This document shows positions 1-10,400 of a DNA stretch of 64,000 nt, one piece after another. Within the stretch, counting starts at the first letter, position 1. Every line of letters starts with the position of its first letter. Both the position numbers and the translations under genes were made by a program. The stretch lies in contig JBPOHT010000031.1 in the NCBI GenBank assembly GCA_052035235.1, positions 1 to 64,000 on the forward strand, written 5' to 3'. The DNA is from Solimonas_A sp052035235 (GTDB taxonomy: Bacteria > Pseudomonadota > Gammaproteobacteria > Nevskiales > Nevskiaceae). The notes beneath the pieces were generated by a model that saw only the letters and a list, made by a program, of their open reading frames with translations, searched no databases and had not been told where the DNA came from.

Positions 1-2961
1 GGCATTGGCCGCGACATCGCATTGGCCATGGCGCGCGAAGGTGCCAAGGTGGTGGTCAATGACATCGGCGCTTCGGTCTCTGGCGAAGGCCAGGACGCGG
101 GGCCCGCACAAAAAGTCGTCAACGAGATCGTCGCTCTGGGTGGTCAGGCTGCGGCCAACACCGACAGCGTGTCCGACGCCGCAGGCGCAGCGCGCATCAT
201 CCAGACCGCCATCGACCACTTTGGCCGCATCGATGTGGTGGTCAACAACGCGGGCATCCTGCGTGACCGCTTCTTCCACAAGATGAGCGTGGACGCATGG
301 GACGCCGTGCTCAAGGTGCATTTGTACGGCGCCTACTACGTCAGCCGCGCTGCGTCCACGCACTTCAAGGAGCAGGAAAGCGGCAACTACATCCACATGA
401 CCTCCACCTCGGGGCTGGTGGGCAACTTCGGCCAGGCCAACTACTCGGCGGCCAAGCTGGCGCTGGTAGGCCTGTCCAACACCCTGGCGCAGGAAGGCCG
501 CAGCAAGAACGTCCACGTCAATACCATCGCACCGATCGCGGGCAGCCGCCTGACCGAGACGGTGCTGCCGCCGGAGCTGATCGATGCGCTGAAGCCGGAG
601 TACGTCAGCCCGCTGGTCGGCTGGCTCTGCCACGAGGACTGCAAGGAAACCGGCGGCCTGTTTGAAGTGGGCGCCGGCTATCACGCCAAGCTGCGCTGGG
701 AGCGTACGCGCGGGCACTCATTCAAGGTCGGCCGCGGCTTCGGCCCGGAAGAAGTAGCCAAGAACTGGGCCAAGGTCACCGACTTCAAGGACGGCGAGTA
801 CCCGACCAACATCAACGAGTCGATGGCGCCGCTGCTGTCGAACATGAGCGCGAAGTCGCTGGGCGGCAACGAGTTCATCGACCTGGACGAGGCCTCCAGG
901 TCCAAGGTGACGCTGGAGTCCTCCTACGACCAGCGCGACCTGGCGCTGTATGCCCTCGGCGTCGGTGCGGCCAACAACCCGCTCGACGACAAGGAGCTGG
1001 CCTATGTCAACGAGCTGAAGGGCGACAAGTTCTACGCGCTGCCGACCTATGCCGTGATGCCGCCGATGAACGCCATGCTGGCCCTGGCCAAGGAAGGCAA
1101 GCAGCCGGTCAAGGGCTTCAACTTCGGCTTCGAGCGCGTGCTGCACGGTGAGCAGTACACCGAACTCAAGCTGCCGCTGGCGCCCAAGGGCAAGCTCAAG
1201 AGCACCTTCCGCATGAAGGCCGCCTACGACAAGGCGCCGAATGCCGTCGTGATCATGGCGGTGTCCACCACCGACGAGACCGGCGAGGAAGTGGCCTACA
1301 ACGAGATCACCACCTTCGTCCGCGGCGCGGGCGGCTGGGGCGGTGACCGTGGCCCCTCGCAGGACGTGAACGTGCCGCCGGCGCGCGAGCCGGATGCGGT
1401 GGTCGAGGAGAAGACCGACCCCAACCAGGCCCTGCTGTACCGCCTGTCCGGCGACTGGAATCCGCTGCACGTGGACCCAGCCTTTGCCAAGGCCTTCGGC
1501 TTCGACAAGCCGATCCTGCACGGCCTCTGCACCTACGGCCACGTTGGCCGTCATGTGATCAAGAGCTTCCTCAACAACGATCCGCGCCGCTTCAAGAGCA
1601 TCAAGGTGCGTTTCGCCGAGAGCGTGTTCCCGGGTGAGACCCTGGTGACGCGCATGTGGAAGGAGTCCGAGACGCGCATCATCTTCGAGACCAAGGTCAA
1701 GGAGCGCGACAAGGTCGTCATCAAGGGCGCGGCGGTGGAGCTCTACGAGCAGATCCCGCAGCGCAAGGCGCCGGTCAAGGCCGTGGCCGCCGCGGCTGCT
1801 CCGGCGGCCGCCAGCGGCCCGGTGTCGGCGGATGTGTTCAGCGCGATCGGCAAGCATCTGGTGGCGAACAAGGGCCTGGGCGACCAGATCAAGACGGTGT
1901 TCCAGTTCCAGCTGAAGTCGCCGGATTCCAGCTGGTACCTGGACCTGAAATCCGGCAATGGCGAGGTCCAGCAGGGCAACGCGGCCGCGGCCGACGTCAC
2001 CCTGGAGCTGAGCGAGGACGATTTCATCGCCATGTCTACCGGCAAGGCCGACCCGAACAAGCTGTACTTCGGCGGCAAGATGAAAGTCAGCGGCAACGTC
2101 ATGGCCTCGCAGAAGCTCGGCTTCCTGCAGAAGCTGGACCCCAAGCTGCTGGCGGAAGCCGTGGCCGCCCGCGCCGGTGCCGCACCGGCCGCCGCTCCGG
2201 CCGCGGCAGCCAGCGGCCCCGGCTCGGCCGACATCTTCGCTGCGATCGGCAAGCACCTGGCGACGAACAAAGGCCTGGGCGATCAGATCAAGACCCTGTT
2301 CCAGTTCAAGCTGACCGATCCCGACAGCGCCTGGCACCTGGACCTGAAGTCCGGCGACGGCACGGTGAAGCAGGGCGATGCCGCCAGCCCGGACGTGACG
2401 CTGGAATTGAGCGAGGATGACTTCATCGCCATGTCCACCGGCAAGGCGGACCCGAACAAGCTGTACTTCGGCGGCAAGATGAAGGTCAGCGGCAACGTCA
2501 TGGCCTCGCAGAAGCTCGGCTTCCTGCAGAAGCTCGATCCGAAGCTGCTGGAAGAAGTCGTGAAGGCACGAGGCGCCGGCGGCGCCGCGGCGCCGAAGGC
2601 TGCGGCTGCGGCCGCACCGGCGGCGGCCAAGCCGGGCCGCGGCGGCGAGATCTTCGCCGCCCTGCAGCAGCGACTGGGCAGTGATCCGAAGGCCGTCAAC
2701 GGCCTCAAGGGCCAGGTGATCCGCTTCAACCTGAAGAGCCCCGAGGCCAGCTGGCTGGTGGACCTCTCCGGCCAGGCGCCGAAGGTGGAGCAGGGCGTGG
2801 CCGGTGAAGCCAATGCCGTGTTCGGCATCGCCGACGAGGACCTGGTGGCCCTGGTCAAGGGCGAGGCCCAGGTGCAGGACCTGTACCAGCGCGGCAAGTT
2901 GCGCGTGGACGGCGACGTCCGCCTGGCGCAGGAACTGTCGGTGTTGAGCAAGCTGATCTGA
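1..2961 (+). CDS. MFE-2-like protein: SDR dehydrogenase + MaoC hydratase + three SCP2 domains (5' partial)
   Basis: The reading frame is already open at base 1, inside the Rossmann glycine motif (GIGRDIA), so the start lies outside the window; 986 residues are visible. The SDR part (about residues 1-240) has NNAGI, a catalytic Ser in TSTSG and YSAAK. A MaoC/hydratase-2 part (about 290-590) carries the signature SGDWNPLHVD. Three SCP2 sterol-carrier domains follow (about 607-720, 745-860, 880-986), separated by Ala/Pro-rich linkers. The order matches peroxisomal multifunctional enzyme type 2, which hydrates 2-enoyl-CoA and oxidises the 3-hydroxyacyl-CoA; that enzyme has one SCP2 domain, not three. 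SCP2 domains 1 and 2 share an identical block (GKADPNKLYFGGKMKVSG and beyond). It is followed 29 bases later by the thiolase, probably in one operon. Confidence 0.9.
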   Translation, partial: GIGRDIALAMAREGAKVVVNDIGASVSGEGQDAGPAQKVVNEIVALGGQAAANTDSVSDAAGAARIIQTAIDHFGRIDVVVNNAGILRDRFFHKMSVDAWDAVLKVHLYGAYYVSRAASTHFKEQESGNYIHMTSTSGLVGNFGQANYSAAKLALVGLSNTLAQEGRSKNVHVNTIAPIAGSRLTETVLPPELIDALKPEYVSPLVGWLCHEDCKETGGLFEVGAGYHAKLRWERTRGHSFKVGRGFGPEEVAKNWAKVTDFKDGEYPTNINESMAPLLSNMSAKSLGGNEFIDLDEASRSKVTLESSYDQRDLALYALGVGAANNPLDDKELAYVNELKGDKFYALPTYAVMPPMNAMLALAKEGKQPVKGFNFGFERVLHGEQYTELKLPLAPKGKLKSTFRMKAAYDKAPNAVVIMAVSTTDETGEEVAYNEITTFVRGAGGWGGDRGPSQDVNVPPAREPDAVVEEKTDPNQALLYRLSGDWNPLHVDPAFAKAFGFDKPILHGLCTYGHVGRHVIKSFLNNDPRRFKSIKVRFAESVFPGETLVTRMWKESETRIIFETKVKERDKVVIKGAAVELYEQIPQRKAPVKAVAAAAAPAAASGPVSADVFSAIGKHLVANKGLGDQIKTVFQFQLKSPDSSWYLDLKSGNGEVQQGNAAAADVTLELSEDDFIAMSTGKADPNKLYFGGKMKVSGNVMASQKLGFLQKLDPKLLAEAVAARAGAAPAAAPAAAASGPGSADIFAAIGKHLATNKGLGDQIKTLFQFKLTDPDSAWHLDLKSGDGTVKQGDAASPDVTLELSEDDFIAMSTGKADPNKLYFGGKMKVSGNVMASQKLGFLQKLDPKLLEEVVKARGAGGAAAPKAAAAAAPAAAKPGRGGEIFAALQQRLGSDPKAVNGLKGQVIRFNLKSPEASWLVDLSGQAPKVEQGVAGEANAVFGIADEDLVALVKGEAQVQDLYQRGKLRVDGDVRLAQELSVLSKLI

Positions 2962-2990
2962 ACCCACCCGAACGAAAACCGGAGAAACAC

Positions 2991-4172
2991 ATGAAACGTC
3001 GCGTCAATGTCATCGGCGTGGGCATGACCAAGTTCGCCAAGCCCGGCGCCAGCCCCGAGTACTACGAGATGGCCAAGGAGGCCGGCACCAAGGCACTGGC
3101 CGATGCCGGCATTGCCTACAAGGACGTGCAGCAGGCCTATGTCGGCTATGTCTACGGCGACTCCACCTGCGGCCAGCGTGCGGTCTACGAACTGGGCCTC
3201 ACGGGCATTCCCGTGGTCAACGTCAACAACAACTGCTCCACCGGCTCCACCGCGCTGTGGCTGGCGCGCCAGGCGATCGAGAGCGGTGCCGCCGAATGCG
3301 TGCTGGCACTGGGCTTCGAGAAGATGGAGAAGGGTGCGCTGGGCAACAAGTTCGACGACCGCGAGCCGCCGATGGGCCGCCACGCCCAGGTCATGATCGA
3401 CGTGCAGGGCATGAGCGCCGCACCGCCTGCCGCGCAGATGTTCGGCGGCGCCGGCCGCGAGTACCGCTTCCAGCACGGCACCAAGAAGGAGACCTTCGGC
3501 AAGATCTCCGAGAAGGCCCGCGATCACGCCAGCCGCAACCCGTATGCCCTGTTCGGCCAGAAGCTGAGCCTGGCCGAGATCATGGCCTCCGAGGAGGTCT
3601 TCGATCCGCTGACCCGCTTCCAGTGCTGCCCGCCGACCTGCGGCGCCGGTGCCGCAATCCTTTGCTCCGACGAATTCGCCAAGAAGCATGGAATTTCCAA
3701 GCCGGTGTACATCGCCGCGCAGTCCATGACCACCGACTACGCCAGCAGCTTTGACGAGCGCAGCCTGATCAAGATGGTGGGCTACGACATGACCAAGGAA
3801 GCCGCCCGCCAGGTCTACGAGGCCAGCGGCATCGGCCCCGAGGACGTGCAGGTGGTGGAACTGCACGACTGCTTCACAGCCAACGAGCTGCTGACCTATG
3901 AAGGCCTGGGCCTCTGCCCCGAGGGCGGCGCCGAGAAATTCATCTGGGACGGCGACAACACCTATGGCGGCAAGGTGGTGACCAATCCCTCGGGCGGCCT
4001 GCTGTCCAAGGGACATCCGCTGGGCGCCACCGGCCTGGCCCAGTGCACCGAGCTGGTCTGGCAGCTGCGCGGCACCGCCGATGCCCGCCAGGTGCAGGGC
4101 GCCAACATCGCCCTGCAGCACAACCTCGGCCTGGGCGGCGCCTGCGTCGTGACCCTGTACCGTCGGGACTGA
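2991..4172 (+). CDS. SCPx-type thiolase / acetyl-CoA acetyltransferase
   Basis: 393 aa, ATG start preceded by a GGAG site. It would cleave 3-oxoacyl-CoA, the last step of beta-oxidation. The nucleophile is Cys82 in NNNCSTGS. The C-terminal half holds HDCFTANE, the SCPx/lipid-transfer-protein version of the usual thiolase NEAF motif, and GGLLSKGHPLGATG with the active-site His. The length fits the thiolase domain of SCPx without its SCP2 part, which is encoded just downstream as a separate gene. SCPx-type thiolases accept branched and sterol side-chain acyl-CoAs; that specificity is inferred from family and neighbours. Confidence 0.9.
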   Translation: MKRRVNVIGVGMTKFAKPGASPEYYEMAKEAGTKALADAGIAYKDVQQAYVGYVYGDSTCGQRAVYELGLTGIPVVNVNNNCSTGSTALWLARQAIESGAAECVLALGFEKMEKGALGNKFDDREPPMGRHAQVMIDVQGMSAAPPAAQMFGGAGREYRFQHGTKKETFGKISEKARDHASRNPYALFGQKLSLAEIMASEEVFDPLTRFQCCPPTCGAGAAILCSDEFAKKHGISKPVYIAAQSMTTDYASSFDERSLIKMVGYDMTKEAARQVYEASGIGPEDVQVVELHDCFTANELLTYEGLGLCPEGGAEKFIWDGDNTYGGKVVTNPSGGLLSKGHPLGATGLAQCTELVWQLRGTADARQVQGANIALQHNLGLGGACVVTLYRRD

Positions 4173-4247
4173 CCCTCTTCATCGAGAGTGACGCAAGTCG
4201 CGTCACTCCCTCCACAACAACTTCCTTATCCACCTGGAGTAACACCC

Positions 4248-4565
4248 ATGAGCGCCTCCGCGTTCCTCAAGAAGCTGCCCGCCGCCTTCAATGCCGATGC
4301 CGCTTCCGGCACCGATTGCACGATCCAGTTCAACATCTCCACGCCGGCCCATGTCGTCATCAAGGGCGGCAGCTGCAACGTGGTCGAAGGCACCGCCGCG
4401 GCCCCGGAACTCGCCGTGACGATGGAAGACGATGACCTGGTGGCGCTGCTGAAGGGCGAGCTGAACGGCATGACCGCCTTCATGACCGGCAAGCTGCAGG
4501 TCGACGGCGACCTGATGCTGGCCCAGCGCATGGGCAACTTCTTCGACGCCTCGAAGCTGGCCTGA
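4248..4565 (+). CDS. stand-alone SCP2 sterol-carrier domain protein
   Basis: 105 aa. The ATG at 4248 is chosen because CCTGGAG precedes it; an in-frame ATG at 4188 has no good ribosome site. The protein is a single SCP2 lipid-binding domain with FNISTPAHVVIKGG, then the acidic turn MEDDDLVALLKGELNGMTAFMTGKLQVDGD split over two strands. It would bind acyl-CoA or lipid substrates in the cytoplasm and deliver them to the adjacent thiolase and MFE. Its stop overlaps the ATG of the next gene by one base (TGATG), so the two are translationally coupled. Confidence 0.88.
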   Translation: MSASAFLKKLPAAFNADAASGTDCTIQFNISTPAHVVIKGGSCNVVEGTAAAPELAVTMEDDDLVALLKGELNGMTAFMTGKLQVDGDLMLAQRMGNFFDASKLA

Positions 4566-5743
4566 TGCCGGCCACCGCCACCGCGGCAGAGGCCTGGTGG
4601 CAACGCCTGCCGGAGGATTTCTTCCGGCAGGCGGACGGCACCGAACTCGACGCCGACCATCGCTTCAAGGTCGGCGCCAGTGCCGCGCTGGACCGGGCCT
4701 TGCGCTCGGTGCTCGGCGTTGCGGTCACCGCAGCCCTGGGGCGCAGTTTCCTGACGCCTGAACGCATCCACGAGCAGATGCGGCTGATGCAGCCGCACGA
4801 AGCGCTGGCGGATACGCACGACAGCGAGACGGTCTTCGGACGCTCGCGCCAGGGCATCCACGTGGAGCAGTTGAAGCCCCGCGTGCTGTCCTACCGACCC
4901 TTCGGGGTGAATTACCGGCTGCTGCGCTTCGACAGCGGCCATCAGCCGCTGAATCCGGAGCTGGCGCAGCGCTACGCGCGCAGCTTCCGCAACCGCAGCG
5001 GCTATGCCCAGTACTGGTTCCACCGCGGCAAGCCGCGCCCGACGCTGGTCATGGTCCACGGCTTCGGCGTGGATGCCTATTGGTTCAACGCGCAGATGTT
5101 CTCGCTGCGCTGGTTCTACAAGCAGGGCTACGACGTCCTGCTCTACACCATGCCGTTCCATGGCTACCGCGTGGAGCGGGGCGACTGGTTCAGCGGCTAC
5201 GGCCTGTTCGCCAACGGCTTGCCCTGCTTCAACGAGGCCATCGTCCATGCGGTGCGCGACCTGCGCGTGCTGCTGGACTTCCTGGAGCGCCGCGGCGCTC
5301 CGAAGATGGGAGTGTCTGGGCTGTCGCTGGGTGGCTATACCTCGGCGCTGCTGGCCACGGTCGATCCACGGCTGGCGTTCTGCATCCCGAATTCGCCGGT
5401 GGCCAGCATCGTGGACATCGCGCGCGAATGGCAGCCCACCGGCACGCTGATGGGCGCTACGCTGGAGCGTGCCGGCGTCAGCCTGGCCGATCTGCGCCAT
5501 GCCTTGGCGGTGCACAATCCGCTGACCTATGCGCCGAAGATCAATGGCGACAAGGTGCTGGTGATCGGCGGGGCAGGCGACCGCTTCACGCCACCGCGCC
5601 ACGTGCGCCTGCTGCACGAGCATTTCCCCGGCAGCCACCTGCACTGGTTCCCGGGCAATCACCTGCTGCACCTGCACCAGGGCAAGTACCTGCGCCGCAT
5701 GAAGGTCTTCATGGACCGGCATTGCGGTCTCGACGGTTTCTGA
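4565..5743 (+). CDS. alpha/beta hydrolase
   Basis: 392 aa, start overlapping the stop of the SCP2 gene by one base. The nucleophile elbow is GLSLGG, the oxyanion-side motif is VMVHGFGVDAYWF, and the late acid/His region is GGAGDRFTPPRHV followed by GNHLLHLHQ. The first 130 residues are an unrecognised N-terminal extension. There is no signal peptide. Its position inside a lipid-CoA cluster suggests an esterase or thioesterase that releases or prepares lipid substrates; the substrate cannot be read from the sequence. Confidence 0.8.
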   Translation: MPATATAAEAWWQRLPEDFFRQADGTELDADHRFKVGASAALDRALRSVLGVAVTAALGRSFLTPERIHEQMRLMQPHEALADTHDSETVFGRSRQGIHVEQLKPRVLSYRPFGVNYRLLRFDSGHQPLNPELAQRYARSFRNRSGYAQYWFHRGKPRPTLVMVHGFGVDAYWFNAQMFSLRWFYKQGYDVLLYTMPFHGYRVERGDWFSGYGLFANGLPCFNEAIVHAVRDLRVLLDFLERRGAPKMGVSGLSLGGYTSALLATVDPRLAFCIPNSPVASIVDIAREWQPTGTLMGATLERAGVSLADLRHALAVHNPLTYAPKINGDKVLVIGGAGDRFTPPRHVRLLHEHFPGSHLHWFPGNHLLHLHQGKYLRRMKVFMDRHCGLDGF

Positions 5744-5756
5744 GAAGGAGCGCCTC

Positions 5757-6077
5757 ATGAAGTGCTATGCCATTGCCGAGATCGTCGTCACTGACCGCGC
5801 CTGGGTGAAGGACTACATCCAGAAGGTCACGCCCATGGTCGAGGCGCACGGTGGGCGCTACCTGGCGCGCACCGGCAAGGTCGAGAAGCTGGAGGGCGAG
5901 CGGCCCTTGCCGCATACCTTCCTGGTCCTGGAGTTCCCGTCGCGCGAGGCGGCCCATCGCTTCTACCAAAGCCCCGAGTACCAGCCGTTCCGCGAGGCGC
6001 GCCTGGCCGGTTCCACCGGAGACTTCGTGCTGGTGGAGGGCGAGGACGCCAGCCGGGTAGCGCGCGTCGCCGACTAA
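5757..6077 (+). CDS. DUF1330 family protein
   Basis: 106 aa, ATG preceded by GAAGGAG, 13 bases after the hydrolase. It has the compact ferredoxin-like dimeric fold pattern of DUF1330: an N-terminal strand (CYAIAEIVVTD), GGRYLARTGKVEKLEGE, then FLVLEFPSREAAHRFYQSPEYQPFREAR. The biochemical role of the family is unknown to me. The tight spacing puts it in the lipid oxidation operon. Confidence 0.82.
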   Translation: MKCYAIAEIVVTDRAWVKDYIQKVTPMVEAHGGRYLARTGKVEKLEGERPLPHTFLVLEFPSREAAHRFYQSPEYQPFREARLAGSTGDFVLVEGEDASRVARVAD

Positions 6078-6143
6078 CGATGCGATCATGCCGTCCGGCT
6101 TCCTACAATCCGCTGTCCTGAACCCCATTCCATTGGAGTCCCC

Positions 6144-7238
6144 ATGTCGCTGAACCCCCTCCTGGCCGGCATCCGCGTGCTGGACCTGTCGCGCCTGCTG
6201 CCCGGCCCCTTCGCCACGCTCTACCTGGCCCAGCTCGGCGCCGAGGTGATCAAGATCGAGGAGCCCAACGGCGGCGACTACGCGCGCCTGACGCCGGAGA
6301 TGTTCGAGGTGGTCAACGGCGGCAAGAAGTCCGTGACCCTGGACCTGCGCAAGGTCGAGGACGTGGCGGCATTCAAGGAGCTGGTGAAAAGCGCCGACGT
6401 GGTGATCGAGTCCTTCCGCCCCGACGTGATGGGCAAGCTGGGCTGCGACTACGAGACCTTGCGGGCCATCAACCCGAAGCTGGTGTTCGCCTCGCTGACC
6501 GGCTACGGCCATACCGGCCCGTACCGCAACCGTCCGGGCCACGACATGAACTACCGCGGCTACGCCGGCGAGCTGAGCCAGACCGGCGCGGCAGGCGATG
6601 CTCCCTCCGCCGGCAACTTCCAGGTGGCCGACCTGGCCGGCGGCGCGCTGACCTGCGTGGTCGGCATCCTGGCGGCCGTGATCGGCGCCCGCGCCTCGGG
6701 GCAGGGCAGCTTCGTGGACGTGGCGATGATGGACGGCACCCTGGCCCTGCAGGTACTGACCCTGGCTGGTATGCGCAGCACCGGCAAGCCGGCACAGCGC
6801 GGTGGCGACATCCTCTCGGGCGCCACGCCCAACTACCGTATCTACGAGACCGCCGACGGCAAGCACATTGCCTGCGGCGCGCTGGAGTACAAGTTCTTCG
6901 CCAACGTCTGTCAGATGGTTGGCCGACCGGACCTGCTGAAGATGCCCTTTGCCGTGGGCCCCAAGGGCGAGCCGCTGCGCCAGGGCCTGGCGGAGCTGTT
7001 CAAGTCCAGGACCCGCGACGAGTGGGAAGCCCTGCTGGCCGACGGTGACACCTGCATTTCCGCGATCCTGGACATGGACGAGGTGCTGGCCAACCCGCAG
7101 GTGCAGGCCCGCGGCATCGTGCAGCAGCAGAACGGCAAGCCGGTGTTCGCCAATCCCATCCAGTTCAGCCATGCCAAGACCCTGAACGGCGCCAGCCCGA
7201 AGCTGGGTGAGCACAACCAGGAAATCCTGGGGCGCTAG
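6144..7238 (+). CDS. alpha-methylacyl-CoA racemase (CaiB/BaiF family III CoA-transferase fold)
   Basis: 364 aa, ATG after TTGGAG. N-terminal motif RLLPGPFATLYLAQLGAEVIKIEEP is typical of the family (given here only as a position guide: residues about 12-36). The RPGHDMNYRGYAG segment supplies the His/Asp pair used by AMACR/MCR-type racemases, and the length matches racemases rather than the longer CoA-transferases. It would interconvert (2R)- and (2S)-methylacyl-CoA so that branched chains can enter beta-oxidation. With the MFE-2-like and SCPx-like genes upstream it forms the same enzyme set as the peroxisomal bile-acid/pristanate pathway. A gap of 66 bases separates it from the DUF1330 gene. 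Confidence 0.85.
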   Translation: MSLNPLLAGIRVLDLSRLLPGPFATLYLAQLGAEVIKIEEPNGGDYARLTPEMFEVVNGGKKSVTLDLRKVEDVAAFKELVKSADVVIESFRPDVMGKLGCDYETLRAINPKLVFASLTGYGHTGPYRNRPGHDMNYRGYAGELSQTGAAGDAPSAGNFQVADLAGGALTCVVGILAAVIGARASGQGSFVDVAMMDGTLALQVLTLAGMRSTGKPAQRGGDILSGATPNYRIYETADGKHIACGALEYKFFANVCQMVGRPDLLKMPFAVGPKGEPLRQGLAELFKSRTRDEWEALLADGDTCISAILDMDEVLANPQVQARGIVQQQNGKPVFANPIQFSHAKTLNGASPKLGEHNQEILGR

Positions 7239-7432
7239 CTGTGAAAAGCCGGGGTGACGCCATCCATGGCGGAGCCCCGGCAGCCTGAGGACGCCCCGGC
7301 CGGGCCACTCGTGGCCCGGAACTCATGGAACGGATGTACACCGGGCGTCCATTCAACCTCTCCCAATGGGTGGTGCGACTGGCACGGAAGCTGTTTATCC
7401 TTCCGAAGTTCATCAGAAGGAAAACCCTCGCC

Positions 7433-10400
7433 ATGCCGAACTCCCGCCCGTTCAAGCGCCTGCTCGTCGCCAACCGTGGTGAGATTGCCATCCGCGTGAT
7501 GCGGGCCTCTGCCGAGCTCGGTATCGAGACCGTAGCGATCTATTCGGAAGAAGACCGCTTCGCACTGCACCGTTTCAAGGCGGACCAGAGCTACAAGGTG
7601 GGGCAGGCGGGCAAGCCGCTGGCGGCCTACCTGGATATCGAGGGCATCCTGGCCGTGGCCCGCGAGGCCGGCGTGGATGCGATCCACCCGGGCTATGGCT
7701 TCCTCTCCGAGAACCCCGACTTCGCCGAGGCCTGCGCCCGCGACGGCATTGTGTTCGTCGGTCCGTCGCCGGATGCCATGCGCCGCCTCGGCAACAAGGT
7801 GGCGGCCAAGCAGCTGGCCGACAGCGCCAACGTACCCACGATCCCGGCCACCGGCCCCCTGCCCAAGGACGATGCGGCCATCATCAAGCTGGCCGCCGGT
7901 GTCGGCTATCCGCTGATGTGCAAGGCCAGCTGGGGTGGCGGCGGCCGCGGCATGCGCGCGATCGAGACCGAGGCCGACCTGATCACCTCGGTGACGGCCG
8001 CCCGGCGCGAGGCCGGTGCCGCCTTCGGCAACGACGAGGTCTATCTGGAGAAGCTGATCCGCCGCGCCAGCCACGTGGAAGTGCAGATCCTGGGCGACCG
8101 CCACGGTGGCCTGGTGCACCTCTACGAACGTGACTGCTCGGTGCAGCGCCGCCACCAGAAGGTGGTCGAGCGCGCTCCGGCGCCCTATCTCGAGAACGAC
8201 CCGGCCAACCGCCAGGCCCTGTGCGAGGCGGCACTGCGCATCGGCCACGCGGCGCAGTACAGCAACGCCGGTACGGTAGAGTTCCTGTTCGACCGCGACA
8301 GCGACAAGTTCTATTTCATCGAGGTCAATCCGCGCATTCAGGTGGAGCACACCGTCACCGAGCAGGTGACCGGCGTGGACCTGGTGAAGGCGCAGATCCT
8401 GGTGGCGGGCGGAGCCAAGCTGGGCACCCCGGCCTCCGGCGTCCCGCCGCAGGACCAGATCCGCCTCAGCGGTCACGCCCTGCAGTGCCGCGTGACCACC
8501 GAGAACCCGCAGAACGGCTTCCTGCCGGACTACGGCCGCCTGCTGGCCTACCGCAGCCCGGCCGGCTTCGGCATCCGCCTGGACGGCGGCACGGCCTATT
8601 CCGGCGCGGTGATCGGCACCGCCTACGATTCCTTGCTGGTGAAGGTCACGGCCTGGGGCGCGGAGTCCGATGAGGCGATCTGCCGCATGGACCGCGCGCT
8701 GCGCGAGTTCCGTATCCGCGGCCTGTCCACCAACCTGCAGTTCCTCGAGAACGTCATTGCGCACCCGCTGTTCCGGTCCGGCGAGTGCACCACGCGCTTC
8801 ATCGACGAAACGCCGGACCTGTTCAAGTTCCCCGAGCGCCAGGATCGCGCCACCAAGCTGCTGAGCTACCTGGGCGACGTGATCGTCAACGGCCAGCCCG
8901 AGGTGCGCAGCCGCGTGCGCCCGGCCAGCATGCCGGTGGCGCCGCTGCCGCGGGCGCTGCCGGGCACGGTGCCGGACGGCAACAAGCAGCGCCTGCAGCA
9001 GTTGGGTGCCGAGGGCTTTGCCAAGTGGCTGCGCGAGCAACCGCAGGTGCTGTTCACCGACACCACGATGCGCGACGCGCACCAGTCGCTGATCGCCACG
9101 CGCATGCGCACGCACGACATGGTCCGCATCGCGCCGTACTACTCGCAGCTGCTGCCGCAGCTGCTGTCGCTGGAGTGCTGGGGCGGCGCGACCTTCGACG
9201 TGGCCATGCGCTTCCTGCATGAGGACCCCTGGGCGCGCCTGCGCGAGCTGCGCAGCCGCATGCCCAATATGTTGTTACAGATGCTGCTGCGTGCCTCCAA
9301 TGCGGTGGGCTACAAGAACTACCCGGATAACGTGGTGCGCCACTTCGTCGCGCAGGCGGCGAATGAGGGCATCGACGTGTTCCGCATCTTCGACTCGCTG
9401 AACTGGGTCGAGAACATGCGCGTGGCGATCGACGCGGTGCGCGAAACTGGCGCGCTGGCCGAGGCGGCGATCTGCTACACCGGCGACGTCATGGCCAAGG
9501 GCCGCAACAAGTACGACCTCAAGTACTACGTCAGCATGGCCAAGGAGCTGGAGGCCGCCGGCGCCCATATCCTTGGCATCAAGGACATGGCCGGCGTTTG
9601 CCGTCCCGAGGCGATCCGCCTGCTGGTGAAGACCCTGCGCGAGGAAACCGCTCTGCCGATCCACTTCCACACGCACGACACCAGCGGCATCAGCGCCGCC
9701 AGCGTGCTCGCAGCGGCGGAAGCAGGCTGCGATGCGGTGGACGGTGCCATCGGCTCCTGGAGTGGACTGACCTCTCAGCCGAACCTGGAATCCATTGCTG
9801 CCTCGCTGAAGGACGGGCCGCGTGACACCGGCCTGGATACGCAGGCGCTGCGCGAGATTTCCCGCTACTGGGAAGTGGTGCGCCAGACCTACGGCGCCTT
9901 CGAGAGCGAGATCCGCAGCGGCACCGCCGACGTCTACCGCCATGCCATGCCTGGCGGCCAGTACACCAACCTGCGCGAGCAGGCACGGTCGATGGGTGTG
10001 GAGCATCGCTGGCCGGAAGTGGCCGAGGCCTACGCCCAGGTCAACGAGCTGTTCGGCGACATCGTCAAGGTCACGCCCACCTCCAAGGTCGTGGGCGACA
10101 TGGCGCTGTACATGATCAGTTCCGGCATCACGGCGGCCGACGTTGCCGATCCGGCCAAGGACATCAACTTCCCCGAGTCCGTCGTCGAGTTGTTCCGCGG
10201 CGAGCTGGGCCAGCCGCCGGGCGGTTGGCCGACGGCGCTGCAGAAGAAGATCCTCAAGGGCGCCACGCCCAGCACCGCACGTCCCGGCGAGCATCTGCCG
10301 CCGCAGGACCTGGATGCCGCCCGCAAGGAAACCGCGGCTGTGCTCGGCACGCCTGATGCCAGCGAGACCGACGTGGCCTCCTGGCTGATGTACCCCAAGG

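Noticed and set aside
718..2967. 749-residue open frame on the minus strand
   Set aside because: It is the antisense of the MFE-2-like gene; residue content (Leu/Arg/Gln/Ala) is that of a high-GC shadow frame, and it has no domain.
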